Source of the DNA: Azadirachta indica
Lineage: Eukaryota > Streptophyta > Magnoliopsida > Sapindales > Meliaceae
Assembly: GCA_022749755.1 (NCBI GenBank)
Contig: CM040445.1
Span: 6,283,182-6,347,181, forward strand
DNA length: 64,000 nt
Direction of reading: 5' to 3'
In this document: positions 37,501-52,400 of the stretch, one piece after another
Numbering within the stretch: the stretch's first letter is position 1
How the letters are laid out: the number at the start of each line of letters is the position of its first letter
The notes under the pieces: generated by a model
Told to the model about the DNA's origin: nothing
Databases searched by the model: none
What the model saw: the letters and a program-made list of their open reading frames with translations, nothing else
Position numbers and translations under genes: made by a program

Positions 37501-38459
37501 AATCTAGTGGTGTAGTGTAGTGTAGTGTAGTGATGCGAGTGTGATGAACGCTCTGGGCTTTGGCTTGGGCCTCTGCGAAGGAAAGGGATTCCTTTGCGAG
37601 CTCAGAAACTGAAAATAAGGAGGACTTCGAAAAGACGGAGGGATTTAGTTGATTTAGTATTATGCCCTTTAAAAGCCCATCGAAAAGACAGAACGTGAAA
37701 ATGGGTTATGCTAGTTGACTGGCTTTTTCTTTCTTTTTTTTTTTTTAATTGTATTTCCTTTGGTTGCAGAAATCCATTCCCCAAGCTTCAAGCACAGACC
37801 ACCATCAAAGCCATCGTCACCGCTCTGTGAGAGCCTCCCCGGAACCACTCCCTCCACCACCGCCACGCGCATGCAAGAGAAAGTCTGACCACCGTGACGG
37901 TGATTATGACTACGATTATGACCGTGAGCGCGAAAGGGAACGGGAACGGGAACGGGAACGTGACCGCCATCATCATCATCATCATCATAATCACCGTTCA
38001 GAGTCGTTGTCAAAGCCTTCCTCCGAACCACCACCCACCATGCCCGCGAAGCCCACTTCCACAACGTCGGGAGACAAAAAGCATAAGGGGAGCGTGTTTT
38101 CTCGAATTAGCTTCCCTGAAGAAGAAGCCGCTGCTGCCGCCAACGCTACCAAGAAACGTAAGATGTCGTCTTCTTCTTCAGAAGCAGTAGGTGGTGGTGC
38201 TTCAGTTGGTGCTGCGCATCATAATAAGGCATCATCTATGTCAAATGGTTATTATGACGACTACAAGTCATCATCATCTGCAAAGGCAGGGAAGAGTAGT
38301 GGGGGTGGGGGTGTGGACTACGAGTCGAGTGATGACGACAGACATTTCAAGAGAAAGCCATCCAGGTACGAGCCAACTCCATCTCCACCCCCACCCGCAT
38401 CCGCCGAATGGGAGGATGAGCCATCTAGGCACCGCCGTGAACGACGCAAGCATAGATGA
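31588..38459 (+). CDS. PQT3: PQT3-like RING/U-box E3 ubiquitin ligase (DWNN + CCHC zinc knuckle; RBBP6/Mpe1 family)
   Basis: Fifteen coding exons: 31588-31753, 32419-32515, 32784-32865, 32975-33141, 33256-33332, 33551-33607, 33981-34137, 34232-34380, 34606-34770, 34861-35166, 35306-35347, 35497-35764, 35979-36095, 36539-36617, 37770-38459; phases close for 872 aa. Domain order: DWNN ubiquitin-like domain (about 1-80), Gly/Arg-rich link, CCHC knuckle (C-x2-C-x4-H-x4-C, about 208-221), cysteine-rich RING-like domain (HCPLC at 292-296 to CVCG), a Pro/Met/Tyr-rich segment, and a basic tail with Arg-Glu repeats, a His run and Ser-rich stretches. This is the RBBP6/Mpe1 architecture. Arabidopsis PQT3 is an E3 ligase acting as a negative regulator of oxidative-stress tolerance, and the yeast relative Mpe1 acts in mRNA 3'-end processing. 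A nuclear location is likely from the basic tail. The last intron (36618-37769) is over 1 kb. The family call is firm; pathway in this species is inference. Confidence 0.92.
37920..38000 (+). repeat. Coding low-complexity tract: Arg-Glu dipeptides followed by a His run
   Basis: In the last exon of the PQT3-like gene, CGGGAA/CGTGAG-type units encode alternating Arg-Glu pairs ending in RDR, followed by CAT/CAC codons giving seven consecutive His. The DNA is a near-perfect hexamer repeat and then a triplet repeat, so length may vary between alleles. On the minus strand the same DNA makes spurious open frames. Confidence 0.85.
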
Positions 38460-38541
38460 TAGATAATGTAGGCCTGCCTGATTTTGTTACCCAGGATTAT
38501 TGTTGATTGATTGTACCCCACTTATAATAATAAAAATTGAC

Positions 38542-38605
38542 TTTTTAATCTTATCAAAATTAGAAATTTTCTCTTTTTAATCTTATCAAAATTAGAAATT
38601 TCCTC
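38542..38605. repeat. 32-bp tandem duplication after the PQT3-like gene
   Basis: Two adjacent copies of TTTTTAATCTTATCAAAATT... with one or two differences, about 85 bp after the stop codon, probably within the 3' untranslated region. Confidence 0.8.
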
Positions 38606-40250
38606 TCTTTTTCCGTATGTACTACTTATATTTTTTTTCTTTTTTGGCTATTGTCTATTCTTATTTTGACTCTTATGCGAACATTAGAAAGCTCTGAAGT
38701 GTGTATAATTTTTTCTGAAATATATATACGTATATATATATATATATATATGCTTAATAAACTTCTTTTCATTGATTAAAATTAAATTCATTATTTTTTA
38801 TTTAAAAATATTTTAAACTATTATAATAACCTAATAAATAAATATGTAATAACATATGTAAAGTTAGTCTATATATTTGTTAATAGTTGAGGAATAAAAT
38901 AGTTATTTTACAATAAAAATAATAATTTTAAAATATCTTTATATATTTTTTATTTTTCTTAAAATTTAGGAGGTTAAGTATAATACCCTTATATTTATAT
39001 ACGTTTGTTTGTTTGTTTGGTCATAAGTGATTTTCACTTCAGCTATATATGTAATCTGTAACATTTTCTAAACACCTCCTTATTCTACGCATCCGTGTAA
39101 AAAAATTCTAAAATTTTGTTTTTTCTTCCCGTACCTTTTTTAATATCTAATAACTCTTAATTAAATTTTTTCAATGATGTATATTAATATATGATCTATG
39201 AGCCAACTATTTATGAGTACAACTTTTTAAAATCTCATGATCCTAAACCGATCTTTTTTGAAATTAAAAATCCTAAATTTGTCTATAAGTACTTGTTATA
39301 AACATTTTTTTTATTTATGAACAACAACAATTGCACAATAAGTTTGTATTTTTAGTCTTACAAAATAATAAATTTTGTTACCATTCATCTTCTTAATTTC
39401 ATCTAGATATTACTTGTTTATTCATTAAAGTTTGTAGGAAAAAAAATAATTTATATATAATTTACGTTTTACTTTGTCTTTGGGTGTTAATAGCATTTAA
39501 AATAATGTTTTAATTAATATTACAAAAAAAAATTCAAACAATTTTTTCAGTTTTAATCTTTGTAAACATTGATTTTTTCTCCATAAATTAAATCTTATAA
39601 ATTAAAACGCATATATTTTATACTTAAAAATTTTTATTAAAAATAAAAAAACATGTGTCCACCCTTTCTATTTTTTTTGAAAGAAATAAAATAAATAACA
39701 AACTTATCGGCAAAATACTAAACGTTATTGTTACTCAAACTTGAGAGGATATTTTTAATTTGATTATTTATGAAAAACAATTTTCGTGTACTCTAAGATT
39801 TATAACCTATATTAACACTTAAAAAATTATTCGTACAATATGCAAGTTTTTAGCTGTTTTAAGCAGTAAAAACAAAATTTTGTATTAACATTCATGTCAA
39901 ATTACAAGTTCTGTGAAAATAAAAATTATATTAATATTTTCAAAAACAATATGTCAAAATAATATTCATCAGTTGTTGATAAATGTTGCAGTTAAAAGCA
40001 AAAATAAATATCTGATTCAATTATATAACTAAATTTATGGTAAAACGCAAATTCGTAAGAAAATAAGTAGACTTAAATCGAAGGGGAAGCAAATTTCACT
40101 TTGTGCACTACACCGGAAATCCAATTTGACTTTGTGCACTATCACACTACCAAAGGACGCTTCTTTCCAATGAATGATTAGACTAGGAAAATGTTCGTTG
40201 CTGTTTGATTATGTTTTCAAAAATTAATTCTTTCATTTTCAAAACTAAAA
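38606..40250. other. AT-rich intergenic region
   Basis: Contains an AT microsatellite (about 38720-38752) and A/T-rich sequence. No gene is supported. Confidence 0.6.
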
Positions 40251-40288
40251 ACCATCAATCATATTACTAATTACAAGTAATCCTCATG

Positions 40289-40474
40289 CTATGATATCTT
40301 TGAATGGTTGTTGTACTCCTTCCAATGTATTCTAAACTTTCCCCCTGGAGTAGCATAAGCAATCAAAAGAACGCCAATGATAAAACTAGAGGAGAATACC
40401 ATAACCATGGATGAAATATCTAAGGTTCTTGCATTGCAGCAACTATGTAATAGAAGAAAAGGAACTGAAATCAA
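40289..40474 (-). CDS. Possible small hydrophobic protein or terminal exon, unrecognised
   Basis: A minus-strand open frame of 61 codons contains a membrane-like segment (MVMVFSSSFIIGVLLIAYA) and ends GGKFRIHWKEYNNHSKIS. A splice acceptor-like ATTTCAG lies near its start, so it could be a last exon. It is downstream of the isopropylmalate dehydratase gene on the same strand, about 1.1 kb away, and could instead be read-through 3' sequence. No family is recognised; codon content is only mildly coding-like. Confidence 0.22.
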   Translation of the reverse strand: MISVPFLLLHSCCNARTLDISSMVMVFSSSFIIGVLLIAYATPGGKFRIHWKEYNNHSKIS

Positions 40475-41543
40475 AATCCAGTTACAGATACAACTTCACC
40501 ATCTTAAATTACTGAAAGATCCGCCATATATGCCATTCTGACAATCACTTACAGCATAAGCAAGTTAAAGTTCCAAAACTGATTTAAATACCAAGTTCAA
40601 GTAGATGCATTTCAACAAATTTAACTAAGAGATCGACACTGTTTACTCTGACATCACCTAGAGAAGCCGCGATAATACAGCAACAAGGAAATTATATATT
40701 ATGATATAAGATCAACAGAAATAGGATAAAGGGCCAAGCATATGGAAAGCAGAGTTCCAATCTACTGGATCAATATTCTATGAAGCCTGCATATGATGCT
40801 GCAAGTCGATATTATTCCCCGCAAAAACTGAACAAATAAACAAATACATAAGTCTTATTTAAGGGCAAAATTCATTACTTAGAAGCCTTGTATAATAAAC
40901 AGAACATGAAACTATCCAACTGGTATTGCATAAATTATACTGTTCAGCATAATCAACTAAACTAATCAATTGTATTATGAAAGGCAAAATACAAAAACTA
41001 GCTAGTTACACTAAGGCATATAAGACATAAATCTATGTAAAATAATGGTCATATCAATTGTAAAGATGTCAATCCATTGTCCTCAAATTTGAGCAAAACG
41101 CTGCTCCAAATGCGTTCATAACAATAAAGTAATCAGAAACTGTGGTTTTTACAGTAATCTTCAGGATCCAAATAAAAAACAATTATGTAATTAAATCATT
41201 TGATAGAGCATTAATGATCTCACTTCCAAAAACTGATTGAACCATAAACTAATCAATTTCCAATTACTCTTAAGCCTAAATATTTTGAGAAATTTATCAA
41301 ACATGCTATTATTTCTAGAATCATGAAGCTAAACATTATAATTCCATAATTTGATCTGTACCAATAAACCAACCAATATTAGCATTTAGATATCAGTACA
41401 TACATAGCTGAACAATATTTTCAAAGCTAACTTCAATTTCAATTAATTCTCTCACAAAGAAATGCCTTTTTATACATCAGAGCAGCAAAACTACATCTTA
41501 AACAATACATATATGAACAAGAAGCAGGGATTAACAAGCTACC
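40475..41543 (-). other. Downstream region of the isopropylmalate dehydratase gene
   Basis: Moderately AT-rich sequence with no open frame of note; it probably includes the 3' untranslated region of the upstream minus-strand gene. The stop codon is followed almost at once by GGTAGCTTG on the minus strand, so a 3' leader-type intron is conceivable. Confidence 0.4.
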
Positions 41544-42299
41544 TCAGTTTTGGCTAGGAATCATTCCAGTCTTTCGCGCATAAGCGAAAATACCTCCAGC
41601 CTCGATCACGGGCCCCGCATCACCGATGGGCTTCAACTTATACTCCTTTCCAGTCGTGTGATTAATCAAACGGCTCTCAGCCATCTCAATCGTCACCACA
41701 TCACCGGTACTACACTCCTCGCAAAGCCTTCCCTCTGATTCTAGCGGATAAATTTCCCCAGTCGACACCGAATTCCTGAAAAAAATCCTCGCGTAACTCT
41801 CCGCAATCACCGCCGTGCATCCGGCGGCTCCTAACGCCACCGGCGCGTGCTCGCGCGAGGACCCGCATCCGAAATTATCACCCGCGATGATAATCTTGTA
41901 TTTTGTCTTCATTTCGTTCTGGTCAATGAAGCGCGTGGTGTAAGTCGACGGTAGGCCAATCAAAGCGTAGGAGCCAAGTTTTTCATATTCGTCGGGTTTG
42001 GACGGGACTAAAGTGAGGTACTCGGCGGGGATAATTTGATCAGTGTCGATGTTGTCGTCGACCACGTAGCAGAGGCCGTGGAAGGTCGAGGATGATTCAT
42101 TGGTGACAGGTGAATCTACGGGGGTAGCCCAGGGCACCACGGAAGCGGTGCGTGAGAAAGTGATGGTGGCGCGTGGAGTGGAAGTGGCGGAGAAGAAATT
42201 GAGGGAGTTTGGAAAATGACTGAACAAGGGTTTGATTTTGGGAGTGCGTGAAGTAATGAAAGTAGAATTTGGAGAGAAAGAGATTGAAGAAGCCGCCAT
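41544..42299 (-). CDS. LEUD: 3-isopropylmalate dehydratase small subunit, chloroplastic
   Basis: A single intronless frame of 251 aa, as is usual for plant small-subunit genes. The first ~60 residues are Ser/Thr/Arg-rich and lack acidic residues, a chloroplast transit peptide. The rest is the swivel domain of the LeuD family: DDNIDTDQIIPAEYLT, GDNFGCGSSREHAPVALGAA, ESYARIFFRNSVSTGE and GDAGPVIEAGGIFAYARKTG. With a large [4Fe-4S] subunit it isomerises 2- to 3-isopropylmalate in leucine synthesis in the plastid; some small-subunit paralogues work on methionine chain elongation instead, and sequence inspection does not settle which this is. The start chosen is MAASSISF at 42299, with a GCC-rich context; an in-frame ATG at 42344 would add 15 residues in front of a normal transit peptide. 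A G-box (CACGTG, 42366-42371) lies 67 bp upstream. Confidence 0.95.
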   Translation of the reverse strand: MAASSISFSPNSTFITSRTPKIKPLFSHFPNSLNFFSATSTPRATITFSRTASVVPWATPVDSPVTNESSSTFHGLCYVVDDNIDTDQIIPAEYLTLVPSKPDEYEKLGSYALIGLPSTYTTRFIDQNEMKTKYKIIIAGDNFGCGSSREHAPVALGAAGCTAVIAESYARIFFRNSVSTGEIYPLESEGRLCEECSTGDVVTIEMAESRLINHTTGKEYKLKPIGDAGPVIEAGGIFAYARKTGMIPSQN

Positions 42300-42379
42300 T
42301 TTTGATAGACGAACGAAGCTTGAAGAGAGGGCGTCGAGTGACAAGGGTTTGGTTTATTCGCAAGTCACGTGCTCCCTCC

Positions 42380-43190
42380 AGCATAAACATATATATATAT
42401 ATATCCATTGAGTGTCCTTTTAGTCTTTTTAGTATTACTTTGTTTTCTTAATAAAATTTAGGATTTATTACTGTTATAAATTTAATTATTATTAATAAAA
42501 TGATACATAAAACAGACAAGTTAGTTTTAAAATGATGATGAAATTAGTATATTATAATTTTTTTACTTAGAATTTTTAAAAATATCAAAATTAAGACATT
42601 ATGTACTCAAATATTCACTATCATATAATATTTAATAGACAAAATAATTAAAATTTCTAGTTTAAAAATTTTCCTATTACACATATTTTACCATTCTTAT
42701 TTCTGGAATACAACTTTTAAAAAATATTATCAAAACATATTCTTAATTTTTTAAAATAATCGTATGAAAAATATCCTTTTATTTTCATTTTAAGAAATAG
42801 CTAATAAGAAAAAATAGGCAAAGTGACCCTGCCTATTTCAATCTTTTATTTCTAACAACATTTCCTTTGCGAGACATCATATTCAACATATTTTGTTCTA
42901 TTCACTTTGTATTGTAATTTTAAAAACACACTACTAATATGGGATTACAAATTTAAAAATAAATACAAAAACACTATTTAAAAATACATATACATCATCA
43001 ACGTGCTACTTTGAGGTTAATATAATATTTTGTTGTTTGCAAAAGAAAGATTATTTAGAAATCAACCTCATTACAAAATATTAAACCTTTATTTTTATTA
43101 TTATCTGGGAAAGGCATGAGTATGATATATGTTACTAGTATGTTTCTTATTAAATTAACTTATAAAATTGTTTCAACATCCAAATTACCC
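42380..43190. other. AT-rich intergenic region between divergent LEUD and eL15 genes
   Basis: Shared upstream region of two divergently transcribed genes. No coding frame is supported; the right part leads into the 144-bp repeats. Confidence 0.5.
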
Positions 43191-43193
43191 AAA

Positions 43194-43540
43194 CAATTAA
43201 TATGCTTGTTTAATCGTTCACCACGAAAAAATTAAAAATTTAGGAAAGTTTGTCATATATTAATGAAAGTATTAGACATACAATTAGGTTAAGTAAAAGT
43301 CTTTCTTATGTCTCACCTTATTCTTAATTTTAACTAACAATTAATATGCTTGTTTAATCGTTCACCACGAAAAAATTAAAAACTTAGGAAAGTTTGTCAT
43401 ATATTAATGGAAGTATTAGACCTACAATTAGGTTAAGTAAAAGTCTTTCTTATCTCTCACCTTATTCTTAATTTTAACTAACAATTAATATGCTTGTTTA
43501 ATCGTTCACCACGAAAAAATTAAAAACTTAGGAAAGTTTT
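43194..43540. repeat. 144-bp tandem repeat, about 2.4 copies, upstream of the eL15 gene
   Basis: Copies begin at about 43194, 43338 and 43482; the third is cut short. Each begins AATTAATATGCTTGTTTAAT and includes GTTCACCACGAAAAAATTAAAAA and (in full copies) AGGTTAAGTAAAAGTCTTTC. Copies differ by only a few bases, so the array is recent. It ends about 170 bp before the eL15 promoter elements. Confidence 0.92.
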
Positions 43541-43710
43541 ACTTTTTCAATTTTGCAAGTGAAGAAAACGAAGAGCTGGAAGCAAGGAAAATAGAAAAAA
43601 TTATTTTTTTTTAGAAAAAGGAAAATAGAAAAATTCAGATTGTGTACAAAATTGCATCCATTTGAATTGTTTTGTTGGTGTGGATATAAAATAGATTACT
43701 GAACATGATG

Positions 43711-43912
43711 GCGGCCCAAAGCCAAACATACTAAACGCTAAAGCCCATGTTTTAGGGTCCCTGAAAGAAACGACGCCGTGCCCATAGAGCGTTGAGATAG
43801 GGCATACGAATAAAATGGACGGCCCAGATTTCAAGCCTGTAGTTACTCCACCTTTATAAGGCTTGGGTCTCTTCCCAAACCCTAGCTCTCTCTCTGTAAG
43901 CCAAAACCCTAG
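43711..43912 (+). promoter_or_regulatory. Ribosomal-protein promoter: site II motifs, TATA-like box, two telo-boxes
   Basis: GGCCCA/AGCCCA (site II type, bound by TCP factors) occur at about 43713, 43742 and 43821. TTTATAAG is at about 43853-43860, and two telo-boxes AAACCCTAG lie at 43877-43885 and 43904-43912 next to pyrimidine-rich leader sequence. The combination of site II and telo-box elements is characteristic of plant genes for translation components and links expression to growth. Confidence 0.75.
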
Positions 43913-43947
43913 TAGTCACCAAGACTGCGCTTATCAGTTCGGAGCCA

Positions 43948-46077
<2,130 letters not shown>

Positions 46078-46492
46078 TCATTGTTATGGTATTTTATCAT
46101 CTCTTTCAGGATCTTGTCTGGAGGACATAGTAGTTGTCATTTTGAGTTTTTTAGAGATTGAAATACTTTGGAATATATTTCATGTGGAAACCTTACATTT
46201 TAAATTGAGATATTTCAGTTTCTTAAGTTTGCAGTGAAATTATTTGCTTTTAAGTGCTGTGTATTCCACATTTTTGTGTTTTTATTTTTAGTTTGTGCCT
46301 AAGGTTTGACTCTTGTATTGAGGAGTAATTTTTGATCTTGAATTTTGGTTTTGATCACTAATTATTAGATTTTCAAATTTTTTGTTTATAATTTTTGCAA
46401 CCAGAGCCTTGCATTGCATTATAACCTTTTGTAACATTTCAATTTCGGTCTTTAATGTCACGTCTCTAGTTAGCTAAAGTTAATAAGGAACT
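46078..46492. other. Convergent 3' region between eL15 and MSH4
   Basis: The two stop codons are 415 bp apart and the 3' untranslated regions of opposite-strand genes must share or meet here. No other feature is seen. Confidence 0.6.
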
Positions 46493-49400
46493 TCAGAGCC
46501 TTCCTTCAACGTAACTCTCTTTGAGATTCTGCAATGCTTGACGGATTGATCCCTCATCTTGGCTGGAGTATTTTAAGCAAATTAGCCGCTGAGCAACACG
46601 GTAAAACATTTGGATTTGGTTATATTGCAAGCAGTTTACTTCCATTCGCTTTATTTCCTGGGCATTGACAACGTGAGATGATTAAACCAATAACTTACAG
46701 CAATGACAACGCTAGATTAGCAAACCAATAACTGGTAGTAATGACAACTAGGTTTGAACACTACCGTTTCTAAACCATTAACAAATGTTGAACGTTATAA
46801 GGTGTGAATTCAGAAATAGAATATTGGTCTGTTTTCAAACTCGTATCCGATCTGAGTGAGCTTGATTTATTCTGCCCGTGCAAGAATATCGTTGCATTTT
46901 ATTGTTTCAAGAAATCGTGGTCATAAATTTGAGAACGAAGAAATGCTCACTTACAGTGAACATGAAAAATGTAAACTTAGATTTCTGCCCAACAGAAATT
47001 ACCTGCTGGGTGATCCTTGACGTGATGCCTCTGGCTGTTTCGATCACTGAGCTTGGCAATCCGGCCACTTCTGCTAATAGAAGGCCATAGTGTGGAACAT
47101 GTCTTGGCCCCTCCTTCAGTTGAAACTGGATAAGTCAATCAGTATCAGTAAGTGGAAGCAGCCAAAATTCAGGATTTGAGTGAATAAATCAAGGAAATGC
47201 CACCTTGAAATCTAAACGGTTGTTTCTTATATCTACATAGAAGTGAAGAATTTTCACATTTGGGTAGATAGTTGCTAACTCTGACAGGTTCTCCATGTGA
47301 GTGGCAAATATAGTATACCTGAAGATTCACAGCAGGTGTATAATAATCTTTGAAAAGTAAATTTGTGGGGCTTTCAATGATGAGAAGAGGACAATATCAT
47401 AACTAAACCCTGGAAGATATTATGAGTGAGAATATGTTTAGTTTTGCATCCACAGTACTCAAGTGAATTGAAAAATATATACGAATTCAAAGTAATTCTA
47501 ATAGATAAAATAGGAGAAACATAAATTTGACACTGATAGGTGTCCTATAGAACACCAAGCTACAAGTCAAAGATTAGGTTGTTAGATCAATAAAATGCTT
47601 GTAGGTTTGCTTTGAGACCTCTCGTCTGTGGTACAGGAAAAGCATACTTTACCTGAATAGTTACTATCAGGTGGATATTTGCTTTATTTACAATTGAAAC
47701 CGTCTAGAGATAACAACATGATCTCTGTCAAATCACAATGTATATATTCAGAGGTTCGACAGATGTAATGCTTTACCGGTATTTGGCTGCCTTAAGTAAT
47801 GAACTCCTTGAAGTCATATTCTACATCATATTAAAGGAAAGGCTACTGCTGGAGTGAGCAGAGATGCATATAACATAACTAATCATTTCACAAAATCTAA
47901 CAAAGATACAGTATATTATAAATTCAAGCATAGGGAATAACAGGAAGCAAAGCCCCTGATGACACGGACAATAATTTATATGCTAATACAAATCGAAGGT
48001 ATGCGGATAAGTCAGAAAAGTCATTACGCTTTGAGTGATAAGAGATGCTCACAGCAGCTCCATGCAATTGCATATCCGTCAGAAGAAGAAGTAGCCCTCC
48101 CAAGCTCATCCATAACAATTAGGCTCCTAATAAATGATACATGATAGAAACTATTGCATTTTACAAGGAAATGAGGTACTTTGCAACGAAATAAGGTCAT
48201 CCCTTACCTTCTGGAGACATTCTGCATAACAAAAGCCGTCTCTTTCATCTCTGTCATGAACTGTAAAACACAACTTAAAAGAAGCTAATCCTTTTTGTTA
48301 AAATTTATCAAATAAATCGATTGTGTGCTGACAGTAAGGCTGAAAGTAGTTTTCGCATGCTTATATATGACTTGGTAAAGACTAATAATGAAATTAGCAC
48401 CACCAAAATTCTAACAAGCAGTTAAACAATTTGAGGAAAATAAAAAGAAGAATCTCTGGACTAAAAAAACAGAGGTTTCCCCCTTCTCTCTTTAATTTTG
48501 GTAGGGGGGCAGAGGCAATATATCAGAGAATGAGAACTACAAATTTGCAACAGTGGAGTTCAGAAGTCATACTGTACTGGAATTGGATTCAAGATTATCC
48601 ACTGTACCCATCCTTGTAAATATACGATCAACAACCTTTATAGTTGAGAAATGAGCAGGAACATAACAACCAATCTGTGCAAGTATAATTATGAGACAGA
48701 CTTGTTGAAGATAAGTGCTCTTTCCACTCCTGAAGGAAATAATAGATGGTATCAACCCCGAGGTAAGTCAGATGTAAATGAGTATTTTTAGTCAGACATG
48801 GATTCCAAATAAAAAGAATATATTAACAATACATAACCTAGACGGAAATTTGAAGGCTTTAAGATTAAGAAAGTGAGGTTTACCGCTTAGACTGAACCTA
48901 TGAGGCATCAGCTTCTACAATACACCTAGACATAAACCAACTCTGTGGCAGTTTACTACAATCTGTTTATTTCAAAAAGAGCTTCAACTTTTTTTGTCAA
49001 TTACCCTTTAAAATTAATCAATGAGGCCACTGTATTACAGTTTCTGACAATCATTTGATAAAAACTAGCATAAGTTAGACATTCTCAAGGTTTATCTTAA
49101 TTCAAGTTCTCTACAAGTAGATTGCAAGGTGGTTTCCAAAGACAAAAGGCACGATATCCAGCATTCCCAGGTAATTTTAGTTCTGCAACTTAAAATTAGC
49201 ATTCTTCACATCAAGGATAGGTAATTAACTTCAGTGAGGGAAACATGTTGGTCAGCTGATGGCTAATCTCGTGGTTTTATGCATGATAATTGATCCATAT
49301 GGATTTTTTTGAGGGAGAAAAAAAAATCCTATGTTTATATTTTGAAAAGGCAGAGCAACATTCCAGAAATTCAATATCAAGAAAAAAATAACATGATGTC

Positions 49401-52400
49401 AAATGACATAAACGCCATGCAAAAGATGCATTTCATACATGTTGGGACCCATGACAATCACCATATTTGATGCTTCTGAAATAAAGATATTATTGGGCTG
49501 CAAAGGAAACAATCAATTAGGCTATTAAGAGCTCTCCAAAATTTCAGTTGTATTAAGAAAGAATCTCAATGAACAATCAAATAAAATAAAGAAGGTTAAA
49601 TAAGATACAATAAAGTCATTATGTATGCTTTCTAGGATAGGGTGTCTTCCAGCATCAATTGCAAGTGGGCCATTTTCTGCAAGAAGTATGACATGATCAA
49701 ACACTCACCCTTTGAAGGGCAAAAAAGTAGATGCAAAATTAAGTACTGACCTGTAAAATGAGGTCTAGTATATCGGTCAACTGGCTTAGTTGATATTGTA
49801 TAAGCGAATGAATTAACAATCATATCTAAGAGGCACAGGACCTCTGCAAGCAGTGTAAGCACAGAGACATCCTCCCTTATGGCATCTACTAATGCTACAT
49901 GTAAACAAAAATTTACAGTAGGCAATAATGGAATTATCGTAGCATTCTAAAAAAATATTATAAATTCACACAAGAATATAATCCATTAACAAAAAGAAAA
50001 TATAGTGGGCCAGTGACTTTGGATCACTGTTACGAAAGAGCAGCTGAGGTCTGTAAAGAATTTGTTTAATTAGATTTTCAGATTTTGTAGCCTAATAACA
50101 AAGATTAAGCACTGAAAAATTATCAATCTCGTATTCTTTAAAGTTCATATAGATGTCAGAAGACACGAGTGCAGCCACCTCGTCATCTTCTCTCACGGAC
50201 CATTACCGCACTAACCCATTTATGCCCCCTCAAACCCAAGTAAAAAGCATATGAAGAATGCATGCACAGCAAGTTCTGTAACTGGCCATTCTCCTTAATG
50301 CTAACTGAGTATATCATCCAGCAACTGAAATCAAAATGATCAACAGTGATAATTTTCTTAAGTATATCACTAAGCAGATCCATCTGGGAAGTAAAAATCT
50401 AGTTGTTGCTTAATAAAACAAGCCCCACACATCAGAAAGCAAAGAGCTTTCTAGAAAGTAAGACTTCACTAAATCAAGAATGATATTTCCAATAGTTATG
50501 AATGAACTCGTGATTCCAAACATGTAACATAGTTAACAAGTCTATCACAACCTTCCAGACAGATTTCTGTTCTTATATAGCACTCGCCAGCTGCAGACTT
50601 ATTTCTGACATTCAGCTGCAAATAAATTCATGGAATGAAGTAAAACATGGAGATGTTTTAAGACATGGAAAGAATGATTTAGTGCACAACCAATTTATAT
50701 ATGAGGTAACATATTGATATTGACACAAACAAATAGAAATGAGTTCTCAATCACATGTAGAAATGCCAGATCTTGCTATTAATTCTCATCATTGTCAACC
50801 TTGACATTTAGTAAATAAAAAGCTAAATTAATCAATACATCAAAAAACTTCATAAAGGAAACAGCAATCACCTATTGTGATAATTATAGTATATACTATC
50901 AAAATCACATAAAGCAAGGAGTTAACAACATATGTCATTTTAATGGGGGCAAATGTGGATCTCATCATTTTAGTTGGTGTGTTAAGAATCATCATTTTTC
51001 TCCAAAATATGTTGTTCCCAAACAATGTCAAGATAACAACTTGATATAATTTATTTGCAGCACTTAGAGTGAAAATTGAGGTTCTTAGAAACTTGGCAGT
51101 TATCATAAACTATCAGGATTTTTCGTTACAGCAAAATTAATAGGCAACCCTACCAAAACAAAATTTAATCAGCATAAAGCCATTTTGGCATGTCTAACTC
51201 ATTGCTAAGCCAATCAAACCCTACATCATAATCAAAGATCATTCCATAAAATATAAAACATTTCATATGTAATTCTACCTTAATCAGCAAATACTGACGT
51301 AATTTGATGAAGATACAGTAAAATCATCCATCACTCAATTACAATGATTAAGTATGCAATTTCATTTAAGATCATGGACCCACACAAATGCATAGATATG
51401 TAATAGTTCAAATAGTCATAATACTTACAGAAGCAAGTTCCAATGTTGAGCAATGTAAATTATTTCCATGTTTCACGACCTGATTAATCTCAAAATAATA
51501 TAAAAATCAGAAATAATTAATGAGAAGAGACATCCATACATTCAGAGTAGCTGTGAAAAGCTATGACTCATTTTTCATGACCTGAATGAACTTGCTAGGA
51601 AGCTTTCCCTGGATGTCTTTATGTGGAATGCTCAAGTAAAAGCCTTGCCTATTGTTAAAAGGAAGCTTCAGATTTGGCAGCTTGAGCTCTTCACGATACT
51701 TGTTTGCAAGATTATGTATAGCTGTCAGTTTTAATTGGAATGCTTTCAGATTGGTGCAATACCACATCTAAAAAGGGAACTAGAAAACAAAGATAAATTT
51801 AAAGGAAAGAAAAACACCTTCACTGGTATCACAAAATGATCTTCTTGCAATATCCAAAAGACCATCAATTCCAGCCTTAACAGCAAAACACTGCTGTGTG
51901 CGAGCAACAAAGGGAACCCGTGCATGCAGCACATCTTCATCAATGACCTCTCCAATTCTGAATAAATATATAAAAAGAAAACGGAGGCTTCTCAGAGGAC
52001 AAGCTAAGTTGCTTATGGTTAGCCAAGTCTTGAAAACCAATATTTATTACTGGATAACACACATAAATGATGGTGTCTTATTAAACACTTGTAAAACTAC
52101 ATGTGAAAGAAGTCAGTAAAACCACACAACATGGTATTCAGATATCATATGCTCCTAATCTCTCACCAATAAACAAGTTAAAAACTTCATATTATCAGAT
52201 GGTTCATAATGATTGTCACAATTAGCAATGTCATCGTCATATAAATTTGGTTGAACTGCTTATTGTTGAGGACACATCATCTTGCCTTATTTCCTTCTGT
52301 CTAGCTTTATACCTTCTCAAAATTTAATAGAAGTTTAATTGATGCAGTCAAGAGAGGCATATCAGTAATCTTTAATTTAAGCATAGGTCTGGACTCTAGA

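Noticed and set aside
37711..38064. Minus-strand open frame of 117 codons opposite the last PQT3-like exon.
   Set aside because: It is the complement of the Arg-Glu and His repeat-rich coding exon; low complexity explains its openness.
43194..43540. CRISPR-like array.
   Set aside because: The 144-bp repeats are directly adjacent with no unique spacers, and this is a plant nuclear genome.
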